Assembly (NCBI GenBank): GCA_963732095.1
Contig: CAVSZA010000004.1
Coordinates: 39,644-103,643 of the forward strand
DNA: 64,000 bases
Reading direction: 5' to 3'
Source of the DNA: AP-15 sp963732095
Lineage (GTDB): Bacteria; Pseudomonadota; Alphaproteobacteria; ATCC43930; CGMCC-115725
Shown here: piece after piece, positions 25,011 to 32,543 of the stretch
Layout: each line of letters begins with the position of its first letter
Numbering within the stretch: position 1 is the first letter of the stretch
Translations under genes and position numbers: made by a program
The notes under the pieces: generated by a model
What the model saw: only the letters and a program-made list of their open reading frames with translations
What the model was told of the DNA's origin: nothing
Databases searched by the model: none

Positions 25011-25611
25011 GGCTTTCGAATTGCCGCCCCTGCCCTACCCGAAAAACGCGCTCGAGCCGCACATCTCCGAGCGGACGATGGATTTCCATCACGGTAGGCA
25101 TCACCAAGCCTATGTCACGAACCTCAACAACCTCGTCAAGGGTTCCCCGGCCGAGAGCCAGTCCCTAGAGGACATTATCAAGGCCACTTACAGGGACTCC
25201 TCAAAGACGGGCGTCTTCAACAACGCCGCGCAAGTCTGGAACCATACCTTCTTCTGGAACTGCATGAAGCCAAACGGCGGCGGCTCGCCGAGCGGTCAGG
25301 TCGCGCAGGCGATCGACCGCGATTGCGGTGGTCTCGACAAGTTCAAGGAGCAATTCAAGGCGGCCGCGGTCGGGCAGTTCGGCAGCGGCTGGGGCTGGCT
25401 GGTCGCCGAAGGCGGCAAACTCAAGATCACCTCCACACCGAACGCGGTCAATCCGCTGGCCGAAGGTCAAACGGCGCTCCTCACCTGCGATGTTTGGGAG
25501 CACGCCTATTATCTCGATTATCAGAATCGCCGGCCGGATTTCGTCCAGACCTTCATTGATCATCTAATCAACTGGGACTTTGTCGCCCAGAATCTCGCAA
25601 AAGCCCGCTAG
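25009..25611 (+). CDS. sodB: Superoxide dismutase [Fe] (SodB type)
   Basis: This 200-aa cytoplasmic enzyme dismutates superoxide. Metal ligands are visible in FHHGRHHQAYV near residue 27, NHTFFWNCM near residue 75 and DVWEHAYYLDY near residue 160. FGSGWGWLV and the AQVWNHTFFW pattern point to the iron type, although cambialistic use cannot be excluded. The start MAFELPPLPY at 25009 is the conserved one; an ATG three codons earlier (25000) is also possible. A rho-independent terminator follows at 25633-25656. Confidence 0.93.
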   Translation: MAFELPPLPYPKNALEPHISERTMDFHHGRHHQAYVTNLNNLVKGSPAESQSLEDIIKATYRDSSKTGVFNNAAQVWNHTFFWNCMKPNGGGSPSGQVAQAIDRDCGGLDKFKEQFKAAAVGQFGSGWGWLVAEGGKLKITSTPNAVNPLAEGQTALLTCDVWEHAYYLDYQNRRPDFVQTFIDHLINWDFVAQNLAKAR

Positions 25612-25632
25612 TAGCCGCTGACACGACAGAGA

Positions 25633-25656
25633 AAGCCCCGCCTCGGCGGGGCTTTT
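25633..25656. terminator. Bidirectional rho-independent terminator (sodB / convergent small gene)
   Basis: The hairpin AAAGCCCCGC-ctc-GGCGGGGCTTTT has an 8-9 bp GC stem followed by a T run on the plus strand and, because of the AAA on the left, also on the minus strand. It ends sodB and overlaps the stop of the convergent gene at 25656. Confidence 0.85.
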
Positions 25657-25898
25657 CACAGGTGCACACCCCTGTCGAGCAGTACCGCGGTATATTCCCG
25701 ATAGGTCATGCCCAGCGCCTGAGCGCGCTCCAGGCGAGCCAACGCGATCTCGCGCGGCGGCGTCTTCCAGGCGCGCGCATGGGCTTTCTTCCAACAGAAC
25801 CTCCGCCAGTCGACACCCGGATCGAGCGGAGGCCCGCCATTGTGGCCGATGCCAGGCGGAACAAGAAAAGCACGTGCGTCGTCCGGCATGATTACCAA
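25656..25898 (-). CDS. Conserved alphaproteobacterial small protein (GIGHNGGPPLD motif)
   Basis: The 80-aa protein contains GIGHNGGPPLDP near residue 16 and a C-terminal basic helical segment WRRFCWKKAHARAWKTPPRE followed by LERAQALGMTYREYTAVLLDRG. This combination recurs in short uncharacterised proteins of Rhizobiales and relatives. The final helix-turn segment could be a small DNA-binding or protein-binding motif, but no function is established. The start ATG is at 25898. It is convergent with sodB. Confidence 0.7.
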   Translation of the reverse strand: MVIMPDDARAFLVPPGIGHNGGPPLDPGVDWRRFCWKKAHARAWKTPPREIALARLERAQALGMTYREYTAVLLDRGVHL

Positions 25899-25945
25899 GC
25901 TCGCTCACGTCCAGGGGAGCGAGCAAGAAATATGCCTACCGACTT

Positions 25946-26467
25946 TTACCCGCGATGCGATTGCGCCGTACGCTGCATGTGCTTTTCGGCGTTGGCTCGG
26001 AACACCTGATCGGCCAGCCGTTTTTGCTGGTCAGGCATTGCATCGTACAGCTTTTGGAAGGCCGGAACCAACCTCTGCACCCGCTGAGCGTGTTCCTCGG
26101 AAATCTGCTCATAGGATTGCATGTTCTGTACAGCGTTCATCGTCGGGTACTGCTGAGCGCGCTGCATGAACACCTGGTCCATCTCGCGGGCGTTCTCACG
26201 CATGACCTGGGCGAACTCATTCCACTGCGGCTCCTCGGCCGGAGTGATTCGCAGCTGCGCATGCAGCTCTCTGATGCGGCCTTCGACGCGCTCTTCCGCA
26301 TTTTTGCCGGCCACGGGGTGGCCGGCCATCGGGGAGGCCTCAGCGGCAGGCGGCGCAGGGGTAGCCCCTTGCACTGCCGCGGATTGCGGTTGCGCCATGG
26401 CGGTGGGGACGGACAACAGCGCGGCAACCGCGATGGGTGCGACACTGCTCAGCGGGATCAATTTCAT
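25946..26467 (-). CDS. Periplasmic Spy/CpxP-like (LTXXQ-motif-type) protein
   Basis: The 173-aa protein has a clear signal peptide (MKLIPLSSVAPIAVAALLSV, cleavage after AMAQ). An Ala/Pro-rich linker leads to a helical domain with ERVEGRIRELHAQLRITPAEE and PQWNEFAQVMRENAREMDQ, then VQRLVPAFQKLYDAMPDQQK. That pattern matches Spy/CpxP-related periplasmic chaperones of alphaproteobacteria. The start at 26467 has GGAGGAACAG just upstream. It lies upstream of no obvious partner and is followed on the same strand by nothing but the small gene above, so it may be monocistronic. Confidence 0.78.
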   Translation of the reverse strand: MKLIPLSSVAPIAVAALLSVPTAMAQPQSAAVQGATPAPPAAEASPMAGHPVAGKNAEERVEGRIRELHAQLRITPAEEPQWNEFAQVMRENAREMDQVFMQRAQQYPTMNAVQNMQSYEQISEEHAQRVQRLVPAFQKLYDAMPDQQKRLADQVFRANAEKHMQRTAQSHRG

Positions 26468-26501
26468 TCTGTTCCTCCAGTAATCAGGTGCCTTGCGGCG
26501 C

Positions 26502-26813
26502 TCAATACCCGTAGTAGACGGGGGGAGGCGCCGGCGTGTAGTAACCCGAAGGCGGCCCGTAATAGCTGTATGGTGGAGCGTAGTAGCCTGGGGCGTAGTA
26601 GCCCGGCGCGCCGTAATAACCGCCGTTCGAAGCGATCGCCGCACCTACGCCGAGGCCGACGAGACCGCCGATTATCGCCGCCCCGGCCGCGCCACCGCCG
26701 CCGCCGTGGTGATGATAATCCCCGTGCCAACGTTCGGCGTGAACGGCAGGGGCTACTGCCAGAGCCGCGATAAGCGCCGCGGTACCCAAGAAGCGTGAGC
26801 GAAAGGCCATCAT
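26502..26813 (-). CDS. Secreted Gly/Tyr-rich small protein with glycine-zipper segment
   Basis: This protein of about 103 aa has a signal peptide (FRSRFLGTAALIAALAVAPA, cleavage after VHA), then WHGDYHHHGGGGG. A hydrophobic glycine-zipper-like segment follows (AAGAAIIGGLVGLGVGAAIAS), with a Tyr/Pro repeat tail (YYGAPGYYAPGYYAPP..). Such proteins are usually anchored to the outer membrane or exported; function unknown. Two adjacent ATGs (26813 and 26810) follow GGAG; the second has the better spacing. It is upstream of the Spy-like gene on the same strand and may share its transcript. Confidence 0.7.
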   Translation of the reverse strand: MMAFRSRFLGTAALIAALAVAPAVHAERWHGDYHHHGGGGGAAGAAIIGGLVGLGVGAAIASNGGYYGAPGYYAPGYYAPPYSYYGPPSGYYTPAPPPVYYGY

Positions 26814-26921
26814 CAACTCCGTCAAAGGTCTGCATCGACAACGCCAGCACACGGTCAGCAATTCCCGGGAGCGTCACGATGGCTCACCGGGCGATGAAAT
26901 CAGCTGGGGTTTGAGCGGATT

Positions 26922-27296
26922 CTACGCTGGCGGTATCAGCGCCGCGGCGACGCGCCGGTCCTCGGCCACCAGCACATTGTAGGTGCGGCAAGCGGCGCCG
27001 GTGTCCATCGCTTCGAGCGCGATCCCGGCGGTGCGCAGCGCGGTGCGCAACGCGGCGGGCACGGCACTTGTCGAACGCCCGAGACCGAGCAACAGGATCT
27101 CGACGCGACCATGCTCGATCACCGGAGCCAGGGTCTCCCAGGTCAAATCGGAAGCGCTCGCGGCTTCCCACGCGACAGTGAGGTCGGGAAAAACCAGTAT
27201 CGGGCCATGATAGATGACCCCGCTCACCCGAAAGCCGGTCGCTGCGTAACGCTCGATGATCTGACGGCCGGCCGTGGGTACCGGGGTGAGATCCAT
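26922..27296 (-). CDS. Mth938/NDUFAF3-family protein
   Basis: The 124-aa protein matches the Mth938 fold: IIERYAATGFRVSGVIYHGP at the N-terminus, ILVFPDLTVAWEA, and the conserved VEILLLGLGRSTSAVP near residue 70, ending with GAACRTYNVLVAEDRRVAAAL. The human homologue NDUFAF3 is a complex I assembly factor; the bacterial role is not defined. The start at 27296 gives MDLTPVPTAG. It sits 17 bp downstream of secF on the same strand, the arrangement usual in alphaproteobacteria, and 2 kb from an NDUFAF6-like gene. Confidence 0.85.
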   Translation of the reverse strand: MDLTPVPTAGRQIIERYAATGFRVSGVIYHGPILVFPDLTVAWEAASASDLTWETLAPVIEHGRVEILLLGLGRSTSAVPAALRTALRTAGIALEAMDTGAACRTYNVLVAEDRRVAAALIPPA

Positions 27297-27313
27297 CGCG
27301 GCGAGGCCGCGGC

Positions 27314-28261
27314 TCAGCGCGCTCCGGGAGCGCGGGCTGGCACCGCTTCGCTCGACCGAGCGATCGCGGCGCGGTTCGGCCGGACATAGTAAAGGATCGG
27401 CGCCGCAATGAAGAGCGACGAGTAGGTGCCGATGACCACGCCCCACAGCATTGCGATGCTGAAGCCTCTCAGTACTTGGCCGCCGAGGAAGAGCAACGAC
27501 AGAACCGCGAGCGCAACCGTGCTGACGGTCAGGATGGTTCGCGACAATGTCTCGTTGAGCGCCAGGTTGATCAGGTCGCGGAACGGCATCCTCGGATACT
27601 TGCGCAGCAACTCGCGGATCCTGTCGTAGATCACCACGGTGTCGTTTACCGAATAACCGGCAATGGTCAGGATCGCGGCCAAAGTCGTCAGGTTGAACTC
27701 GAGCTGAAAAAGTGCGAACAGCCCGACCGTCGTGATGACGTCGTGCAGGGTCGAGATCATCCCGCCGACACCAAACTGCCACTCGAATCGGAACCAGATG
27801 TAGAGGGCGATCGCAAAGAGAGCGAGAACAGTCGCGATCACCCCAGCGCGGATCAGCTCGCTGCCGACGCTCGGGCCGACGACCTCGGTGCGGCGGTATT
27901 CGACGTCGGAACCGAGCGCCTGGCGCACAAGCTGGACGGCCCGCTCCTGCTCGGCATCGCCGCCCGGCTGACGGGGCAGCCGGATCAACACGTCGGTCGG
28001 CGGACCGAACCCTTGCAGGGAAGGTTCGCCGATATGAAGGGCATCGAGCTTTTGCCGCATATCGGCAAGGTTCGCCGGCCCGGTAGCGGAGCGAACCTCG
28101 ATCAGCGTACCGCCGACAAAGTCGATCCCGTAATTGAGCCCGACCGTCAGAAACAGCACGATAGAGCCGATTGTCAGCAGCCCGGAGAGCGCAAACCCGA
28201 CCTTGTGCCAAGCCATGAAGTCGATTTTCGGCGTGCGCCGGATGACGATCAGCGGTCTCAT
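27314..28261 (-). CDS. secF: Protein translocase subunit SecF
   Basis: This 315-aa inner-membrane RND-type protein works with SecD and YajC to drive late steps of Sec-dependent export using the proton gradient. The sequence shows TM1 (WHKVGFALSGLLTIGSIVLF), the periplasmic start GLNYGIDFVGGTLIEV, and the transmembrane block with AGYSVNDTVVIYDRIRE near residue 220. The length is normal. An intergenic palindromic repeat separates it from secD; the two are otherwise in the usual order yajC-secD-secF-Mth938. Confidence 0.95.
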   Translation of the reverse strand: MRPLIVIRRTPKIDFMAWHKVGFALSGLLTIGSIVLFLTVGLNYGIDFVGGTLIEVRSATGPANLADMRQKLDALHIGEPSLQGFGPPTDVLIRLPRQPGGDAEQERAVQLVRQALGSDVEYRRTEVVGPSVGSELIRAGVIATVLALFAIALYIWFRFEWQFGVGGMISTLHDVITTVGLFALFQLEFNLTTLAAILTIAGYSVNDTVVIYDRIRELLRKYPRMPFRDLINLALNETLSRTILTVSTVALAVLSLLFLGGQVLRGFSIAMLWGVVIGTYSSLFIAAPILYYVRPNRAAIARSSEAVPARAPGAR

Positions 28262-28280
28262 CTAAGCCCCACTAAGACAC

Positions 28281-28404
28281 GTCCTTCCGGGATGCCCGAA
28301 GGGCAGGCCCGGAACCCATGAACACGGCCATTCCATTTACATCCCGTCGGCCTCTGTTCCTGGATTCGGGGCTCGCAGACTGCGTCTGCGCCCCGGAATG
28401 ACGG
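28281..28404. repeat. Dispersed palindromic repeat, copy 2 (CATTCCGGG family)
   Basis: This copy lies between secF and secD and begins CCTTCCGGGATGCCCGAAGG. It shares with copy 1 (17-139) the phrases GGCCCGGAA, TGGATTCGGGGCTCGC and the terminal GCGCCCCGGAATGAC. It can fold end to end into a hairpin in the secDF transcript. Confidence 0.75.
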
Positions 28405-28428
28405 TCATGCTGCATTCTTCTTCATTCT

Positions 28429-30006
28429 TCAAATCGGGATGGCCCTCGGTTTCCATTCGCGCAGCCAAGTGACGATCAACAGGCGGGTCACTAAAATCGC
28501 CGAGAACAGCGAGGTCAGCACGCCGATGCTGAGCGTCACGGCAAACCCCTTGACCGGACCCGAGCCTAGCCAGAACATCAGCCCGCCGGCAACCAGGGTT
28601 GTCACGTGGCTGTCGAGGATCGTGCCGAAGGCGCGCTTGAAGCCGGCGTCGAGCGCCGACAACACAGTGCGGCCGGCGCGAACCTCCTCGCGAATGCGCT
28701 CATAGATCAGCACATTAGCGTCGACCGCCATGCCCATGGTCAATGCGATGCCGGCGATCCCCGGCAGGGTCAAAGTGGCGCCGAGTAGCGAGAGGCTGCC
28801 GAGCATCAGGCACAGGTTGAAGATCAGCGCGATATCGGCAAAGACGCCGAACAACCCGTAGAACAGGATCATGAACAGGACGACCAGCGCGACCCCGACG
28901 ATGCTGGCGACCGCTCCGGCATGGATCGAATCGGCGCCGAGATCGGGACCGACCGTCCGCTCCTCGAGGATCGTGATCGGCGCCGGCAGCGCGCCCGCCC
29001 GCAGCAGGAGCGCAAGGTCGCTCGCCGACTGTACCGTGAAGCTGCCGGAAATGATGCCGCTGCCGCCAAGGATGGGCTCGCGAATCACCGGCGCGCTGAT
29101 GACCTTGTTGTCGAGCACGATCGCGAAAGGCTTGCCGACATTGTCGCGCGTCGCATCGCCAAAACGCTTCGCGCCCGCGGCGTCGAAACGGAAGCTTACT
29201 ACCGGCTCGTTGTTCTGGAAGGTCGGTTGCGCGTCGACCAAAGTATCCCCACCGACCATCACACGCTTGCGCACAACATAGGCGGCGGGGCCGGCGCGCC
29301 CTGCCCTGCCCTCCTCGGCGGGCAGGATCTCGTCGCCGGGCGGCAGCCGGCCGCGGCGCGCGTCCTCCAGTGAGACTGTGGTGTCGACGAGCTGGAACGT
29401 CAGCTTGGCGGTACGGCCCAGCAGCGCCTTGACGTGCTCGGGGTTGTCCACCCCCGGGAGTTGCACGAGAATACGGTCCGCTCCCTCGCGCTGGATTGTC
29501 GGCTCCTTGGTTCCGGTCTCGTCGATCCGCCGGCGGATGATTTCGATCGACTGATCGACCGCCTGCCGGCGCCGCGCGTCGGTCGCAACCGTGCTGAAGC
29601 GCATCGTCCCCGACCCGTCGGGGGCGATGTCGACCGTCAGGTCGGGATCGATCTTGCGCAAAGCTTGGCGCGCGGCTTCGATCTGGCCGGGTTCGCGGAT
29701 CGTGAAGACGATCGCGTCGCCTTCAACATTGAGCCCGGTATAACCGATATTGGCGTCGCGCAGCGCGTTGCGCACATTGTCGATGATCGAGTTGAGGCGT
29801 TCGCGCTGAGCCGCGGCGACATCGACCTCGAGCAGCAGGTAGGAACCGCCGCGCAAATCAAGGCCGAGCGCTACCTGCTTGTGCGGCAGCCAGCTCGGCA
29901 GCTGAGCGAGGAATACGGGGCTGAACAGGTTCGGCAGGGACAGCAGCACGCCGAAAGCGCATACGGCGCAGATCAGCGTGATTTTCCAGTTCTCGAAATA
30001 CAGCAT
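28429..30006 (-). CDS. secD: Protein translocase subunit SecD
   Basis: This 525-aa RND-type membrane subunit of the SecDF-YajC complex has TM1 (ITLICAVCAFGVLLSLPNLF) and the periplasmic P1 start LGLDLRGGSYLLLEVD. GADRILVQLPGVDNPEHVK lies near residue 180, and the C-terminal transmembrane bundle contains GIAGIALTMGMAVDANVLIYERIREE near residue 430. The length is normal for alphaproteobacteria. It starts at 30006 (MLYFENWK) 18 bp after the yajC stop, beside a 15-bp tandem duplication. It is cotranscribed with yajC and secF. Confidence 0.95.
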   Translation of the reverse strand: MLYFENWKITLICAVCAFGVLLSLPNLFSPVFLAQLPSWLPHKQVALGLDLRGGSYLLLEVDVAAAQRERLNSIIDNVRNALRDANIGYTGLNVEGDAIVFTIREPGQIEAARQALRKIDPDLTVDIAPDGSGTMRFSTVATDARRRQAVDQSIEIIRRRIDETGTKEPTIQREGADRILVQLPGVDNPEHVKALLGRTAKLTFQLVDTTVSLEDARRGRLPPGDEILPAEEGRAGRAGPAAYVVRKRVMVGGDTLVDAQPTFQNNEPVVSFRFDAAGAKRFGDATRDNVGKPFAIVLDNKVISAPVIREPILGGSGIISGSFTVQSASDLALLLRAGALPAPITILEERTVGPDLGADSIHAGAVASIVGVALVVLFMILFYGLFGVFADIALIFNLCLMLGSLSLLGATLTLPGIAGIALTMGMAVDANVLIYERIREEVRAGRTVLSALDAGFKRAFGTILDSHVTTLVAGGLMFWLGSGPVKGFAVTLSIGVLTSLFSAILVTRLLIVTWLREWKPRAIPI

Positions 30007-30010
30007 CCTT

Positions 30011-30040
30011 TATTTCTCACGCGTCTATTTCTCACGCGTC
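30011..30040. repeat. 15-bp tandem duplication at the yajC-secD junction
   Basis: TATTTCTCACGCGTC occurs twice back to back (30011-30025 and 30026-30040). On the minus strand this gives ACGCGTGAGAAATAG ACGCGTGAGAAATAA in front of AGGATG. The yajC stop is the TAG in the first unit and the second unit sits between that stop and the secD ribosome-binding site. Confidence 0.85.
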
Positions 30041-30546
30041 CGCCCCAGGGAGCCCGTCATCCGCCTTGCTGCGCTCAGCATCCTCTCCCGCAGTGCGGGA
30101 GAGGATGGACCCAGCCCGCCAGGGCTGGGTGGGTGAGGGTTGGCCGCGGGTTCATCGCGAAACCCGTTGTTCCTTTGTACTACTTTCGCCCGGGCTTCCG
30201 GCTTTGGCTTGGCCGCCTCCCGGGCGGCGGCGGGGTCGGGTTTGGCAAGGACGCTGGTGATCGTGCTGCGCAGCACGCGAACACGCACATTGTCCGCGAT
30301 GTCGACGATGACTTCCTCCGGATTGTCGACCCGTGCCACAGTCCCGATGATCCCGCCTCCGGTCACCACCCGATCGCCCCGCCGCAGCGCCTCGAGCATC
30401 GCTTTTTGATCCTTGGCCTTGCGTTGCTGCGGGCGAATCAGAAGAAAATAGAAGACGACGAAGATCAGGATCAGCGGCAGAAACTGGACGAGTGCGTTCT
30501 GGTCGAATATGCCTGTTCCTTGGGCATAAGCGGTGGAAATCCACAT
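30025..30546 (-). CDS. yajC: YajC, Sec translocase accessory subunit, with repeat-encoded tail
   Basis: This inner-membrane protein is associated with SecDF. The first roughly 115 residues are a standard YajC: ALVQFLPLILIFVVFYFLLI (membrane anchor), RPQQRKAKDQKAMLEALRRGD, then VVTGGGIIGTVARVDNPEEV. The protein continues to 173 aa. The extra C-terminal part (NPHPPSPGGLGPSSPALRER and on) is the translation of an intergenic repeat at 30081-30140. Typical YajC proteins end before this point, so the tail is probably a late acquisition. It is first of the yajC-secD-secF operon. Confidence 0.92.
   Translation of the reverse strand: MWISTAYAQGTGIFDQNALVQFLPLILIFVVFYFLLIRPQQRKAKDQKAMLEALRRGDRVVTGGGIIGTVARVDNPEEVIVDIADNVRVRVLRSTITSVLAKPDPAAAREAAKPKPEARAKVVQRNNGFRDEPAANPHPPSPGGLGPSSPALRERMLSAARRMTGSLGRTREK
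30081..30140. repeat. Palindromic repeat translated as the YajC C-terminus
   Basis: TCCTCTCCCGCA-gtg-CGGGAGAGGA followed by CCCAGCCCGCCAGGGCTGGGTGGGTGAGGGT is a typical intergenic CTCTCCCGC-type repeat, but here it lies within the yajC reading frame rather than between genes. Confidence 0.75.
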
Positions 30547-30730
30547 TGGGATGGCGCCTCAAAATCGCGTGCCGCTTCCGTGACGGGCGGCTGCCGTGAC
30601 CGTGATATGGTGCTGGCGTGCGGCAGGCCAATTGGTAACCGATGCCCGGTTAAAGGGCAATGCCGAGCCGGGTTCGCGGTCCGCGGCCCCTGTGATAGCG
30701 TCGGCTTCTCGCTGACCTCAGGATGCAGAC

Positions 30731-31594
30731 TTGCCGAAGACCGAGCCCGATTTGTTGCCGTTGCTGAACCGCATCGCCGCCGCGCTGGAGCGTTTGGCCC
30801 CTCCGGATCCACCCGACATTGACCTCGATGCCGGCAATGCCTTCGTTTGGCACGCCGACCGCGGCTGGCTCGAGCCGGTTCACCAGGTCAACCGGGTCGA
30901 GATCGGACTATTGCGTGGCATAGACCGCGTGCGCGATATCCTGCTCGACAATACCGAGCGGTTCGCTGCCGGGCTTCCGGCCAACAATGTATTGCTGTGG
31001 GGCGCCCGCGGCACCGGCAAAAGTTCGCTCGTCAAGGCGGCGCATGCCGCTGTCAACGAAATGCATCCGCATGCCCTCGCGCTCGTCGAGATCCACCGCG
31101 AAGATATTCCGAGCCTGCCGCACCTGTTGTCGCTGTTGCGGCTGAGCGCGCGCCGGTGCCTGCTGTTTTGTGACGACCTGTCCTTTGATCAGCACGACAC
31201 GAGCTACAAGTCACTGAAGGCGGTTCTCGAAGGAGGGATCGAAGGGCGGCCGGCAAATGTCGTCCTCTATGCGACATCGAACCGCCGCCACCTGATGCCG
31301 CGTGACATGATCGAGAACGAGCGGTCGACCGCCATCAATCCGGCCGAAGCGGTCGAGGAAAGCGTCTCGATGTCGGACCGCTTTGGTCTGTGGCTCGGTT
31401 TCCACAGCATCGACCAAGAGACCTATCACGCGATCGTCAGAGGTTATGCCGAGCGCTACGGGCTCGATCTGCCGCCCGAACAGCTCAGGGCCGAAGCCGG
31501 CGAATGGTCGATCACCCGAGGGTCGCGCTCGGGTCGCGTCGCGTGGCAATTCATCCAGGACCTCGCCGGCCGGCTCGGCAAACCCCTCGCCTGA
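30731..31594 (+). CDS. DUF815-family AAA-type ATPase
   Basis: The 287-aa P-loop ATPase has Walker A in WGARGTGKSSLVKA near residue 97 and Walker B in CLLFCDDLSFD near residue 145. A sensor-like segment NVVLYATSNRRHLMPRD lies near residue 180 and SMSDRFGLWLGF near residue 220. DUF815 proteins are uncharacterised AAA-like ATPases, widespread and often next to yajC in alphaproteobacteria. The start is TTG at 30731 (MPKTEPDLLPLL). It is divergent from yajC with about 185 bp between starts, which should hold both promoters. Confidence 0.88.
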   Translation: MPKTEPDLLPLLNRIAAALERLAPPDPPDIDLDAGNAFVWHADRGWLEPVHQVNRVEIGLLRGIDRVRDILLDNTERFAAGLPANNVLLWGARGTGKSSLVKAAHAAVNEMHPHALALVEIHREDIPSLPHLLSLLRLSARRCLLFCDDLSFDQHDTSYKSLKAVLEGGIEGRPANVVLYATSNRRHLMPRDMIENERSTAINPAEAVEESVSMSDRFGLWLGFHSIDQETYHAIVRGYAERYGLDLPPEQLRAEAGEWSITRGSRSGRVAWQFIQDLAGRLGKPLA

Positions 31595-31627
31595 GCAATC
31601 CAGCTACGCCTTTCATCCGCGATAGCG

Positions 31628-31777
31628 ATGAAGCGCGCCCTGACGGCGGGGCATCTCCGGGAGATGCGGCCCAAGGTTGCGGACCTCCGGGCAATGGAGC
31701 GTGTGCTGGCTAACGCAGTTCGGCGTTGCGATGCTGGCAAGTCGCCCGGTTGTCCATTGATTGAGGCGCTTGATTGA
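31628..31777 (+). pseudogene. MerR-family regulator, C-terminal remnant
   Basis: A 49-codon frame encodes HLREMRPKVADLRAMERVLA then VRRCDAGKSPGCPLIEALD. This is the C-terminal dimerisation helix and metal-binding Cys pair typical of metal-sensing MerR regulators. The DNA-binding N-terminal domain is absent; upstream is the end of the DUF815 gene. It is best read as the leftover of a deleted gene. Confidence 0.6.
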
Positions 31778-31898
31778 GGCGCTGTCGCAGAAGTCTCGAC
31801 ATTTGCACGATGTCAGAAACCCTTTTGAGGGCGCCCTCCGGGGTACACTCCCCGTGCCCACATAGGACCGGCTGGCGAAACGAAGGATCGGAGAGAAC

Positions 31899-32330
31899 AT
31901 GAAGCCGAAAAGTCGTCCGAATGGCGAGGCCGCTTCAGTGAACATCACCAGGCGGATTGAAGAGCTGGGGCATTGGAGAGGAGAGACCCTCGCTCATGTC
32001 CGTCAGCTCATCCACGATGCCGACCCCGACATCCAGGAAGAGTGGAAATGGGAGAAGCCAAAATCCCCCGGAATCCCCGTCTGGTCCCATGACGGCATCG
32101 TCTGCACGGGGGAATCGTACAAGCAGGTCGTGAAGCTCACCTTCGCTCGCGGAGCCTCCATCGAAGACCCGACAAAGCTCTTCAATTCCAGCCTGGAAGG
32201 GAACACGCGGCGTGCGATCGACCTGCGCGAAGGGGAGAAGATCAACGAAGCTGCCTTCAAGCAACTCATCCGCGCCGCGGTGGCGGCCAACTCCGCAGCG
32301 TGCGCGGGGCGGGCAGCCAGGAAAAAGTAA
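31899..32330 (+). CDS. DUF1801 domain protein
   Basis: The 143-aa protein matches DUF1801 (YdhG-like). It has TLAHVRQLIHDADPDIQEEWKW near residue 30, PVWSHDGIVCTGESYKQVVKLTF near residue 60 and NTRRAIDLREGEKINEAAFKQLI near the end. Members are small soluble proteins of unknown function, some related to frataxin-like folds. The ATG at 31899 follows GGAGAGAAC. The gene is isolated between a MerR remnant and an AT-rich gap. Confidence 0.82.
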   Translation: MKPKSRPNGEAASVNITRRIEELGHWRGETLAHVRQLIHDADPDIQEEWKWEKPKSPGIPVWSHDGIVCTGESYKQVVKLTFARGASIEDPTKLFNSSLEGNTRRAIDLREGEKINEAAFKQLIRAAVAANSAACAGRAARKK

Positions 32331-32543
32331 GTCCGGCTCTCACCAAAACGTCTGTTGCTATTTTAGATATAATGTGCTATCATTATCGACGTGAATGCAT
32401 TGTGGTTCCCCGAATGGGACGTGCGATTGCTAGCAGCCAGTAACAGCCAGGATCAGCGATGACGGCCGCTGTTTTATCGGGCGCAATGCGGCTGGACCTC
32501 AAGGATTTCTGCGGACCAGACGAGATTGGTGGCTGATAATTTG

